From positions 1-41,366 of the forward strand of contig DDKM01000046.1 in the NCBI GenBank assembly GCA_002339345.1: DNA of 41,366 nt, given 5' to 3'. Both the position numbers and the translations under genes were made by a program. Positions 8,354-16,241 of this stretch are shown here, piece by piece; the first letter of the stretch is position 1, and every line of letters begins with the position of its first letter. The notes under the pieces were generated by a model. It did no database searches and was not told the DNA's origin. It worked only from the letters and a program-made list of their open reading frames with translations. The stretch is from Firmicutes bacterium UBA2598. GTDB taxonomy: Bacteria; Bacillota; PH28-bin88.

Positions 8354-9922
8354 TTATGAGGCATCATCCTCTACCCAGCTAACCAGGTGGGGCCTGGGAT
8401 CGAGGATGGATTCGTATTGTTCTTTGATGCCAAACTTGCTTTCGGGATCAAGTTGCTTATAGCGGTAATACTTCTGCAGGCGATCCTCCGGCTTCATCCA
8501 TCCCAGGTGTTTTATTCTTAAATCACTGGTCCGGCCGTTCAATTCGCCCAGGTTGATGGGGAAACGGCCGCAGTGTAGGGGTGTTTCCCGCCATTGGTAT
8601 GGAAAGCCCGGGACATACCTGACCATAAATGGGCGATAGCTTTGGTGGGCACACCAGTAGGGATCCTCCCGGTAAAAGTGTTCATCCCACATGTCATAAA
8701 GGCGGAAATAATAACAAAACACATTCGGGTCACATGCCAGTGCCGGCAGAACTTCGATGGCTCTTTCCTCGAAAATTTCATCGGCATCCAAAATGAGAAT
8801 CCAGTCCGGATTGGTTGCAACGGCCAATTCCCACAACTGTTTGCGCAAAGCAATTTCATTGTGAAAACCTGCTTCTGGGTTGGAAACGATTGTTAAAGGA
8901 ATGTCTGCCAAAAGATTTTTGCAGATTGCCACAGTATCGTCCTGACTGGCGTCATCCAGGATAACCGCATTGTCGATATACCTGGCCGCCTGCCGCAACA
9001 CCCTTGACAGGTAACGATCCGCTTCATCTTTGACCAGCATGGCTAGGGTAATGCGCTTCCCTTTTTTTTCTCTGCCGGGTTGCCCCTGGTTTAAGGATAT
9101 GTCCTTCTCCTTTAAGGCGACACTTTCGCCCAGTACTTTTTTCTTATGTAACTGCAATGTGGCAAGATCGGACTCCCGGTAAATGTGGAAGGGCGGGTAA
9201 TGGGTATCGGCATAAAGTTCCAACCCCAGGGCTGCCGCCCTGATGCAGAAATGTCTATCCTCGCCGGCGAAGCTAAGGTTGTAGATTTCGCTAAAGCTTA
9301 CCCCCAGGGAGAGGGCCTTCCTGCTAATCAAGGTACAGGCTCCCAGCCCGCCAACCTTATAAGTACCTGGTTTGGCTAGCATTTGCAGAAAATGGCCGGT
9401 TCTCCTGCCCTTCTCTTCTTCATCCAGAACCTCCCCTCTGAAGGCGTGGTAAAGGCAGTACTGATCGGATATCCAAACTTGAGGCAGAGGGACCATGTCC
9501 GGTGTCCACTTGGTCCAGTAGACTGCCGAAACAATGTCCTTATCCAGTGAAACAAGATGGGTTATGGTTTTGGGGTGAAGATAGAGGTCGGAATCCACCA
9601 GAAAAAGGTAGTCAAAGTCCTCCGCCCGGGCTATGGCGATCAGTCTATTTTTGAATTCGGCTACCTTCCACACCAGCCGTTCCTGCCAGCAATGGGTGGT
9701 TTCATCACATAAATAGGTGTCATCGGACATTACAGGGATGATGCGGACATGTTGCTTTCCACGGGCAAAGCCGGTCAGAAGGTCATGCTGGTTGTTATCG
9801 TCAATAAAGGTGAAATGAAGTTCCAGGCCGGTGTTGTCCAGTAACTCCAGAGACTCCAGGAACTCCTGCAAAATGTTGGTCCTCTGCCGGACCGGGCTGG
9901 CCACCAGCACCCGCTTTTTCAA
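8354..9922 (-). CDS. Two-domain glycosyltransferase (last gene of GT operon)
   Basis: The protein has two glycosyltransferase-like halves. Residues 1-260 start KKRVLVASPVRQR and carry the metal-binding DxD as FDYLFLVDSDLYLHP; residues 290-510 are a GT2 domain with ITLAMLVKDEADRYL, VILDDASQDDTVAICK and the DxD WILILDADEIFEE. Both halves use nucleotide sugars in other family members. No membrane segment or signal peptide is seen, so it should act in the cytoplasm. The TTG start is preceded by GGAGTG and lies six bases after the stop of the upstream glycosyltransferase, so it is the last gene of a four-gene operon. Unlike the other three it has no TPR tail. The acceptor is unknown; see the threonine-rich protein at 15.4 kb for one candidate. 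Confidence 0.85.
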   Translation of the reverse strand: MKKRVLVASPVRQRTNILQEFLESLELLDNTGLELHFTFIDDNNQHDLLTGFARGKQHVRIIPVMSDDTYLCDETTHCWQERLVWKVAEFKNRLIAIARAEDFDYLFLVDSDLYLHPKTITHLVSLDKDIVSAVYWTKWTPDMVPLPQVWISDQYCLYHAFRGEVLDEEEKGRRTGHFLQMLAKPGTYKVGGLGACTLISRKALSLGVSFSEIYNLSFAGEDRHFCIRAAALGLELYADTHYPPFHIYRESDLATLQLHKKKVLGESVALKEKDISLNQGQPGREKKGKRITLAMLVKDEADRYLSRVLRQAARYIDNAVILDDASQDDTVAICKNLLADIPLTIVSNPEAGFHNEIALRKQLWELAVATNPDWILILDADEIFEERAIEVLPALACDPNVFCYYFRLYDMWDEHFYREDPYWCAHQSYRPFMVRYVPGFPYQWRETPLHCGRFPINLGELNGRTSDLRIKHLGWMKPEDRLQKYYRYKQLDPESKFGIKEQYESILDPRPHLVSWVEDDAS

Positions 9923-9928
9923 GATATC

Positions 9929-11428
9929 TCACTCCTTTGGTGTTGGCCTGGCAGCATGGGGAAACCACTGGGGACAAAATTCCTTGATGAGAAAAAAGAT
10001 GGTCTGCTCAATCAAGCCCTGGAGTCTATTATTAAGAAGACGGTCCTGATTACAGCCTTTGGCAATGAGGACAGCGCAGGTTTCAATCTCCGCTGCCGTT
10101 ACTGTAAGATAATCAAAGGATAGTTCCCTGGCAGGTAAAGGTTTCAACCTGTATACGGCACGGGAAAACTCCCGGCTTAACTGTAGTGATAGCTCCTCGT
10201 GTCCCCCTGTAGCGCCAATCTCGTGGATAGCCAACAACATGACAACCAGGGCGAGGGAAATTTCCCTGTCCTCAATTAGCTTTTGCCAGACATCAGGATT
10301 GTCCCTAAAGGACATCCTGCTGCTAAAGTGGCTCAGGGAAACGGTACTCTTCCCCCGTTGAACCAGACCAAGGAGCTGGGTAAGGGGGTAGAGAAATTTA
10401 GTGGATTGGCTGAGGGCGGCAAAATAGGCCTTTTCCGCCTGGGTATAGTCCCCGGTGAGATTGCAGGCATCTCCCAGGTAGCCCAGCACCTGCCAAGGAG
10501 GCAATGCCCAGCCTCCCTGTTGTATTACCCTAGCCAAATCCTCTGCTGCTTCCCGGTAACACCCGGTATGATAATGGCCGAGCCCCCTTACAAGCAGCAG
10601 GTCGGTTTGAAGTGGCAGGATTTGCAAAGTCTTATTGGTGAAGCTGATTAATTGTTCCCACTGCTGCAAGGTAAATAATCCCCAGGCAATCTGGCAAATG
10701 ACATCCCCAAGGTATCCCTCGCTGCCCTGCAGGTTACGCAAAGCTTTCTGGAGACATGCCAGTCCCTCCTGGATATTACTTTGCTGGTAACATTCTACAG
10801 CCAGGCAATATAACAAAAAGGGATCATCGGGTTTTTGCTCCAACTCCCGCCTGAGGATGGACATGTTACGCTGGGATTTCTGTTTTTTAAGTATTTGGGA
10901 TTGCAAATAACCGTGGTGCCTGATGGTAACAGGAGCGCTGGCAAGGCCTTGCCCGTGGTTGGCTGCCAAAATCGCCTGGGCCACCTGTTCGTGGATGGCC
11001 CCTTGGAACCGGTAAATAGGCTTATTCCGAAACAGCCGGACAACCTGATCGGAGGTTACTGCCTGCCCTCCATTCAGGTAGCTGATAATAGTTAAGAAAT
11101 AGCCTTCGATGTCATTTTGGCAAAGTAGCCGGTTTAGATCTTCGCGGTTCACCGGCTCCAATTCCTCATCGGCATCTAGGAACAGGATCCAATGGGAGGT
11201 GGCATGTTCTAAGGCAAAGTTCCTGGCCTGGGAAAAGTCCCCCGTCCAGGGAAAGTGCAGCACTTTAGCCCCTGCTGCAAGGGCTAGTTGCACGGTGCGG
11301 TCCTCGGAACCGGTGTCCACTACGATTATCTCATTGCTGAGATGCCTGGCGCTGTTCAGACAGGCAGAAATGTGCTCCTCTTCATCCTTGGCAATTATAC
11401 AAAGGCTAACCGTTACACAGTCCTTCAT
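9929..11428 (-). CDS. GT2 glycosyltransferase with TPR-like tail
   Basis: From the ATG at 11428 (GGAGGAGGAT directly upstream) the product has 499 residues. The N-terminal 230 are a GT2 domain: VSLCIIAKDEEEHISACLNS, EIIVVDTGSEDRTVQLA, GDFSQARNFALEHA, WILFLDADEE (DxD) and RFQGAIHEQV. The rest is helical and TPR-like, with units such as DPFLLYCLAVECYQQSNIQ and PWQVLGYLGDACNLTGDY. This fusion is common in Firmicutes enzymes that glycosylate peptides or proteins, where TPR repeats hold the polypeptide (family knowledge). Its start overlaps the upstream glycosyltransferase by 23 bases, pointing to translational coupling. The acceptor and sugar are unknown. Confidence 0.85.
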   Translation of the reverse strand: MKDCVTVSLCIIAKDEEEHISACLNSARHLSNEIIVVDTGSEDRTVQLALAAGAKVLHFPWTGDFSQARNFALEHATSHWILFLDADEELEPVNREDLNRLLCQNDIEGYFLTIISYLNGGQAVTSDQVVRLFRNKPIYRFQGAIHEQVAQAILAANHGQGLASAPVTIRHHGYLQSQILKKQKSQRNMSILRRELEQKPDDPFLLYCLAVECYQQSNIQEGLACLQKALRNLQGSEGYLGDVICQIAWGLFTLQQWEQLISFTNKTLQILPLQTDLLLVRGLGHYHTGCYREAAEDLARVIQQGGWALPPWQVLGYLGDACNLTGDYTQAEKAYFAALSQSTKFLYPLTQLLGLVQRGKSTVSLSHFSSRMSFRDNPDVWQKLIEDREISLALVVMLLAIHEIGATGGHEELSLQLSREFSRAVYRLKPLPARELSFDYLTVTAAEIETCAVLIAKGCNQDRLLNNRLQGLIEQTIFFLIKEFCPQWFPHAARPTPKE

Positions 11429-13172
11429 ATCCTCCTCCACAGTTCCCAAATCGATAAACCATCAGGCATTGCAGATCACAAACTTTCTGCCGGTAAAATT
11501 GAAGCAAGTCCAGATAGGATTCAACAGAAGTAGCCTTTATGATTGCTTCCAAGCCGTTAACCAGGTGAAATAAATGGGGGGCCTTTGGCCCATCCAGGGC
11601 GGGCAGGTATTGGTGCAATTGCCGTAATAACTCCTGGCCGAAGCCTATAACTCCCTGTTCCCGGACTGTGTGTGGGCACCCCCCCAGGTCACCTTTTTGC
11701 CAAAAACGAAACAGCGATAGCAATACCCATGCCTCGCACCTAGCCCCTGGATTTTTCCATAACTGCACCGCCAAACTCCGTCCCTCAAAGAAACGGCCCG
11801 CCAAGAAAAGCCCCATCACTTTATGGATTTGGGCTTGCACGTAAAGGCCGCTTGTGACCGGAACTTGGTCCAGGCAGCTTAGCCCTTGCTCCACCCTGCC
11901 AGAATATATATGGTATTTACCCTGGCAAAACACCATCTCCACGGTTTTCCGGCTGCTTACTTCTAAACAACGGCAGGCCAAATCGGGGTACCCCAAATCA
12001 CAAAATAGGTGGGCAACGGTTAAGGCAATGTCTGCACTTCCCCAGTAGCCCTTTTGCGCAAAGTATGCTTGCAGGCCGCGGGGATTAAGTCTTTTCCTTA
12101 AAGCCGCAAACAGACTATATACAGGGTACCGGTATTGGGGATTTGCCTCTAGGGCTTGCTCGTAACATGTTGTGGCGGCCTGGACCTGGCCAAGCCGCTC
12201 ATGGCAATAACCCATATGGTAAAGTGCCAGAAAACTGCCTGACCCATACATATGACTGTATAGCACGGGCGGAGCACCGCACCGGACAGCCTCTTTCAGC
12301 CACTTGAGGGCCAACTGATACTCCTTCTTTTCCTCAAAAAGAACACCACCCAGGTAGTAGATATCGGTGTACTCAGGGTGTTTTAAGACCGCCTCCAGGC
12401 AGAGGCAGATGGCTTCATCAATGTGGCCCAATTCCTGCAAGCAAATTATTAAATAGCGTAAAGCGGGAGACTTGAATAACAGGTTTTGACTGGGGAGGTG
12501 ACGGTACGCATGGCGGAGATGGGGCAGGGCACGGCCCAGTTTACCCAGCATCATCCACTCCACGCCCAGATAATACTGGAGAAAAGGGTTTACCGGGTCT
12601 TCTTGGACTGCTTTTTTTAATAAGGTAAGGTTCCGTTTTCTTTTGTGGTTACGCTCCTTGCGCGGAAGTTGTTTATGGGCGATGACCGGCCCTGCCGCTG
12701 TCCTGACCACCGTGCCGTCAGGAAGGGCCACCTGTTCATGAATTTTGCCAAAGAACCGGTAACGATGGTCATTGACAAAAAGGCGCAGAACATAGAAACG
12801 ATTGTACTCACCTGTGGTGTAACCGGTCCCATTGTTCAATGGCAATAAAAAGGCTTCCGCCTCAGCGTCCTGCCTGATCAAGTCCCTCAAACTGCCGGTC
12901 CCTTCCAGCAACACCTCATCGGCATCCAGATAAAAAATCCATTCCCCGGAAGCCTGCCCGATGGCAAAATTCCTGGCGGCGCTAAAGTCTCCGTCCCAGG
13001 GATAATGGTAAACTTTCTCGGTATACCTGCGGGCAATTTCCAGCGTATTGTCCATGGAACCTGTGTCCACTATGACAACCTCATCCACCTGCCCTGTAAC
13101 ACTGTCAAGGCAAGCTTTGATGTTTTGGGCTTCGTCCTTCACAATCATGACCAGGGTGATGGTAGGTTTCAT
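11406..13172 (-). CDS. GT2 glycosyltransferase with TPR tail
   Basis: The 588-residue protein starts with a GT2 domain (ITLVMIVKDEAQNIKACLDS, EVVIVDTGSMDNTLEIARRY, GDFSAARNFAIGQASGEW, IFYLDADEVLL, RFFGKIHEQVALPDGTVV). From about residue 190 it continues in TPR-like helical pairs: NPFLQYYLGVEWMMLGKLG, YTDIYYLGGVLFEEKKEYQ, SFLALYHMGYCHERLGQVQ and a more irregular C-terminal part rich in Leu and Cys. The ATG overlaps the TGA of the upstream glycosyltransferase as ATGA, so the two are translationally coupled. No signal peptide. It is a paralogue of its neighbours on both sides, so the operon grew by gene duplication. Confidence 0.87.
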   Translation of the reverse strand: MKPTITLVMIVKDEAQNIKACLDSVTGQVDEVVIVDTGSMDNTLEIARRYTEKVYHYPWDGDFSAARNFAIGQASGEWIFYLDADEVLLEGTGSLRDLIRQDAEAEAFLLPLNNGTGYTTGEYNRFYVLRLFVNDHRYRFFGKIHEQVALPDGTVVRTAAGPVIAHKQLPRKERNHKRKRNLTLLKKAVQEDPVNPFLQYYLGVEWMMLGKLGRALPHLRHAYRHLPSQNLLFKSPALRYLIICLQELGHIDEAICLCLEAVLKHPEYTDIYYLGGVLFEEKKEYQLALKWLKEAVRCGAPPVLYSHMYGSGSFLALYHMGYCHERLGQVQAATTCYEQALEANPQYRYPVYSLFAALRKRLNPRGLQAYFAQKGYWGSADIALTVAHLFCDLGYPDLACRCLEVSSRKTVEMVFCQGKYHIYSGRVEQGLSCLDQVPVTSGLYVQAQIHKVMGLFLAGRFFEGRSLAVQLWKNPGARCEAWVLLSLFRFWQKGDLGGCPHTVREQGVIGFGQELLRQLHQYLPALDGPKAPHLFHLVNGLEAIIKATSVESYLDLLQFYRQKVCDLQCLMVYRFGNCGGGYEGLCNG

Positions 13173-15145
13173 TGGGTCAACGCACCCTCCTCCGACAACC
13201 GTCTGAACACTTCTATGTCGGGGTGCTTCTGGATGGCCTCCTGCAAGATTTGTCTGCGGCGCGCTTCGTAGAGATCCATCAACTTGATGTAGTACTTTGG
13301 TTCCTCGGTGTTCATCTCCAGGGCATACCGGTAATGCTGTTCAGCCTCTAAGTACTCACCGCTTTCACGGTGGATTTCCGCCAGCAAAAAGTGGGCCTCG
13401 GCATTGCTATGGGCTGCCAAGTAGCCCTGGATGATATTTTTGGCATCCGCAAAACAGCCTGCATCATAAAACAACCGTGCAATGGTTAGCCCCTGCCAGG
13501 CCCAACTTTCGGGGGTTATTTTATGCAATACCCGTTGGGCCTTGCTTAATTCACCCATAGCCAGCAACCGCTGGATGATCTCCTGCAATAGACTGACGCC
13601 CCCATGCCCAAGGGTAACCTTGGTATTTTCTTTGTGCCGGTCAAGGCAATCCCTGAGGAGAATAAGAACATTTTCCGTTTCTTTGGCAAGTCCCAGGGCT
13701 CGTAATTCCGCCAGGACATTGTTGACTTTCCTTTTATTACCCTGAATCCAAAAGCAAAACAGCTCGTTTAATTTGACCAGGGGGTACAGGGAGCTATCAG
13801 GAGAAAACTCCTCAATTTGTCTGAGCGCTTCAAGATACCGCTGCTCCTGGATCAGGCAAATCACACGCCGTAGTTTGATATCGGGAGCTATCGGGATGCT
13901 GGCTCTTACCCTGTCAATATACTCCAGGGACAACCCATAAGCACCTTCCCGGAACAGGATTTCCCCCACCAGCAGGCTGGCCTGGGGTGAAGAAAGGTCA
14001 AATACCTTTTCCAGACATTCTTTGGCATACTGCGGGTCTTTGCGGGGCTCAAGGATATGGATGATTCTCTCCAGGGAGTGGGTGAAGTGGGGGTTATCCC
14101 GCAAACTGGCAAGATAAAACTTTAACGCCTCTTCCAAGTTTAAAAAAGTTTCCGCAATCTGGCCTAAATGATAATAGGATCGAAATCCTCTGACACCGTT
14201 AAAAGAGGCAAACTGGGCCGGCTGTTCCGGCATGGAAACAGCCTGATGGAAAGAGGCGCTGGCCTTGGCGTACTGCTGTAATTCTAAATGAAGTAGACCA
14301 GCATAGTAGTAAAGGTCTGCGTAATGGGGAAAAAATTTTAGTCCCAACTGGATAACCTCCAGGGCTTCCGGTGCTTTCCCAGCCGCCTTGTAAGCCTGCA
14401 CAATATATCGCAATAGCTTTGGAAAGTAGATAGTACTGGGGTCCAGCCCATTGGCCACTTGGATGAACTCCTGGACAGCCTCAAGATATCTTTCGGCGCG
14501 GAACAGTTCCACCCCGTAGTGGTATCTTAACAAGCGGTTACCCGGTTTTTCTTGGAGTTCTTTTTGGAGAATAGCCAGGTTTCTTGCCTTTTTATCCTTT
14601 TCCTGGATCTGACGGTCCAGGTAGCCATAATGCAGGATCACCAGATCCTCCGCAATGCGGAAACTTGCGTTGCTGTTATTCTCCAGGATCACATCGACTA
14701 TTTGCTCGTGGATGGCGCCCCGAAACCGGTATTCGGGGCGGTTCTTGAAAAGGCGAAATATTAAATCAGGGCAGGTATCAGTCCACCCTTCGTTGCCCAC
14801 ATAATTAACAACTTTACAAAAATAGCCTTCCACCGTCCCGTCTGCTATCAGCCTCCGCAACACCTCCTTGCTTCCCGCCGCCAACTCCTCATCGGCATCC
14901 AAAAAGAAAATCCAATCCCCTGTAGCATGTTGTAAAGAAACATTGCGGGCTTCACTAAAATTCCCCTGCCATGGAATGGAATGTATGACAGCACCAAATT
15001 CGTGGGCTATTTGAATTGTTTTGTCGGTGGAACCGGTATCCACAACAATTATTTCATCTACAGCACCGGCCAAACTCTGGAGACAGCGACGGATATTAGA
15101 TGCTTCATCCTTGGTAATCATACACAAACTTATTCTGGCGGACAT
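13169..15145 (-). CDS. GT2 glycosyltransferase with long TPR tail (first gene of GT operon)
   Basis: This 658-residue protein has the same plan as the two that follow: GT2 domain in residues 1-230 (ISLCMITKDEASNIRRCLQS, EIIVVDTGSTDKTIQIAHEF, GNFSEARNVSLQHATGDW, IFFLDADEEL, RFRGAIHEQIVDV) and then about 400 residues of TPR repeats, for example YADLYYYAGLLHLELQQYA, SYYHLGQIAETFLNLEEALK and AEAHFLLAEIHRESGEYLEA. The DxD is intact, so it should bind a nucleotide sugar. The ATG has AAAGGGG upstream. It is the promoter-proximal gene of the operon 15145 to 8354 and is divergent from the threonine-rich repeat gene 233 bases away; a shared control region there is likely, though I could not pick a convincing promoter. 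Confidence 0.88.
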   Translation of the reverse strand: MSARISLCMITKDEASNIRRCLQSLAGAVDEIIVVDTGSTDKTIQIAHEFGAVIHSIPWQGNFSEARNVSLQHATGDWIFFLDADEELAAGSKEVLRRLIADGTVEGYFCKVVNYVGNEGWTDTCPDLIFRLFKNRPEYRFRGAIHEQIVDVILENNSNASFRIAEDLVILHYGYLDRQIQEKDKKARNLAILQKELQEKPGNRLLRYHYGVELFRAERYLEAVQEFIQVANGLDPSTIYFPKLLRYIVQAYKAAGKAPEALEVIQLGLKFFPHYADLYYYAGLLHLELQQYAKASASFHQAVSMPEQPAQFASFNGVRGFRSYYHLGQIAETFLNLEEALKFYLASLRDNPHFTHSLERIIHILEPRKDPQYAKECLEKVFDLSSPQASLLVGEILFREGAYGLSLEYIDRVRASIPIAPDIKLRRVICLIQEQRYLEALRQIEEFSPDSSLYPLVKLNELFCFWIQGNKRKVNNVLAELRALGLAKETENVLILLRDCLDRHKENTKVTLGHGGVSLLQEIIQRLLAMGELSKAQRVLHKITPESWAWQGLTIARLFYDAGCFADAKNIIQGYLAAHSNAEAHFLLAEIHRESGEYLEAEQHYRYALEMNTEEPKYYIKLMDLYEARRRQILQEAIQKHPDIEVFRRLSEEGALTQ

Positions 15146-15332
15146 TAGCCGTTTAACCCCTTTAACACTAAATTCTTTTGTAGTATATGTTGGTGCAGCC
15201 TTGACTTTCTACAAATCCTACCGAACCAAAATATGCTAATTTGCCCGGAACCTCCTAGCTCCCACAGGCGTATGATATTCTAGAGGGATACAACCATACC
15301 CCCTTACCAGGCACCAGGAGGGAAAGCACAAA

Positions 15333-15356
15333 CCCTACCGCTTTAGAAGGGTAGGG
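15333..15356 (+). promoter_or_regulatory. Leader hairpin before the DUF6385 gene
   Basis: CCCTACC (15333-15339) pairs with GGTAGGG (15350-15356). It lies 22 bases before the TTG start, just before the ribosome binding site AAGGGGGG at about 15363-15370. It may control translation or mRNA stability. There is no T-run after it, so it is not a terminator. The remaining part of the 15146-15378 gap has no other structure I can support. Confidence 0.4.
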
Positions 15357-15378
15357 GAATTAAAGGGGGGAAATTAGA

Positions 15379-16092
15379 TTGCCTAACTTCAAAATTTTCC
15401 AGGATGATCCGGCCCAAGCCAGGATTCGCATTTACGGGGGTAACGACGTAGCCTTTAACACAGACTCGGCGGGAAACTTGACCATCACATCCACCGGCCT
15501 GGCCATAACGCCGCCTAGTAACGGCCTCACCATCACCAGCACCGGCCTGGCCATTACGGCGCCGGCCAACGGCTTAACGGTCACCGCCCCAGCCGAGGGC
15601 CTGGCCATAACGCCGCCTAGTAACGGCCTCACCATCACCAGCACCGGCCTGGCCATAACGCCGCCTAGTAACGGCCTCACCATCACCAGCACCGGCCTGG
15701 CCATTACGGCGCCGGCCAACGGCTTAACGGTCACCGCCCCCGAAAGCGGCCTGATCACCGCCAGAGCTGTTACCGATGTTTCCGCAACCCGTGCTAACAT
15801 TACGAATACGGCAGGTACTCCCGACGAAACCTATGAGGTGCTTAAGTATAGCACCTGGACCTTTGGGGTGGTAAACGATTCTCTGGCCGCCAATGCCCAG
15901 GCTAATGTTAAACTCCAGATCAGCCCGGACGGTACCACCTGGAAGGATGAGGCGGGTCCGGTAACCATCAACCAAAATGCCATGGAGACACTGGTGGCTA
16001 CTATCTTTCTGAAATACGCCCGGGTTTACTATAATGCGGTCAACGCCGCCAGTGCTGTCACCCTCAGGATCTATTTCCAGGGTCATACGTAA
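15379..16092 (+). CDS. Threonine-rich repeat protein with C-terminal DUF6385 domain
   Basis: The 237-residue protein has a short start (PNFKIFQDDPAQARIRIYGG), then from about residue 33 to 125 a run of 7- and 9-residue units of the type GLTITST, GLAITPPSN, GLAITAPAN and GLTVTAPAE, then a DUF6385-like domain from about 130 to the end (EVLKYSTWTFGVVNDS, VKLQISPDGTTWKDE, YARVYYNAV). Each repeat begins Gly-Leu and places Thr at alternate positions, as in a beta-solenoid or beta-prism stalk. No signal peptide or anchor is seen, as for many spore-surface or passively exported proteins. The TTG start has AAGGGGGG nine bases upstream. A strong terminator follows at once, so it is monocistronic. It is divergent from four glycosyltransferase genes; its threonines are plausible glycosylation sites (inference). 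Confidence 0.8.
   Translation: MPNFKIFQDDPAQARIRIYGGNDVAFNTDSAGNLTITSTGLAITPPSNGLTITSTGLAITAPANGLTVTAPAEGLAITPPSNGLTITSTGLAITPPSNGLTITSTGLAITAPANGLTVTAPESGLITARAVTDVSATRANITNTAGTPDETYEVLKYSTWTFGVVNDSLAANAQANVKLQISPDGTTWKDEAGPVTINQNAMETLVATIFLKYARVYYNAVNAASAVTLRIYFQGHT
15496..15741 (+). repeat. In-gene tandem repeats coding Thr-rich units
   Basis: Near-identical DNA blocks repeat within the DUF6385 gene. One block begins with GGCCTGGCCATAACGCCG at 15496, 15598 and 15646; a second begins with GGCCTGGCCATTACGGCG at 15544 and 15694, exactly 150 bases apart. The spacing (48, 102, 150) is always a multiple of three, so copy number can change without losing the frame. The low number of silent differences suggests recent expansion or gene conversion. 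Confidence 0.9.
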
Positions 16093-16127
16093 AAGAGTTG
16101 GGAAGGCCTCGGCCTTCCCAACTCTTT
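16092..16127. terminator. Strong bidirectional terminator
   Basis: AAAGAGTTGGGAAGGCC (16092-16108) and GGCCTTCCCAACTCTTT (16111-16127) form a perfect 17-base stem with A and T runs at its ends. It overlaps the last base of the DUF6385 gene and lies between that gene and the convergent FG-GAP gene, so it should stop both transcripts. Confidence 0.9.
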
Positions 16128-16241
16128 ACACTTCCTCAATCATAATTTACGATCCTAGCCTGTAAGATGGTTAAGTTGCATGACCACATGGGGCAAGCTT
16201 TCGCATTTCAACTTCTCCAACTCCAAAAGAGTGAAAAGGAT

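Noticed and set aside
15291..15378. Cyclic di-GMP riboswitch before the DUF6385 gene
   Set aside because: GCACAAACC followed by a hairpin recalls GEMM-I, but the conserved GACGCAAAGC block and second stem are absent.
15496..15741. CRISPR-like array
   Set aside because: Repeats are in frame inside a gene, are contiguous and have no unique spacers; no cas gene is near.
15432..15800. Minus-strand ORF through the repeat region
   Set aside because: Antisense of the repeated part of the DUF6385 gene, which has the real start, ribosome binding site and terminator.
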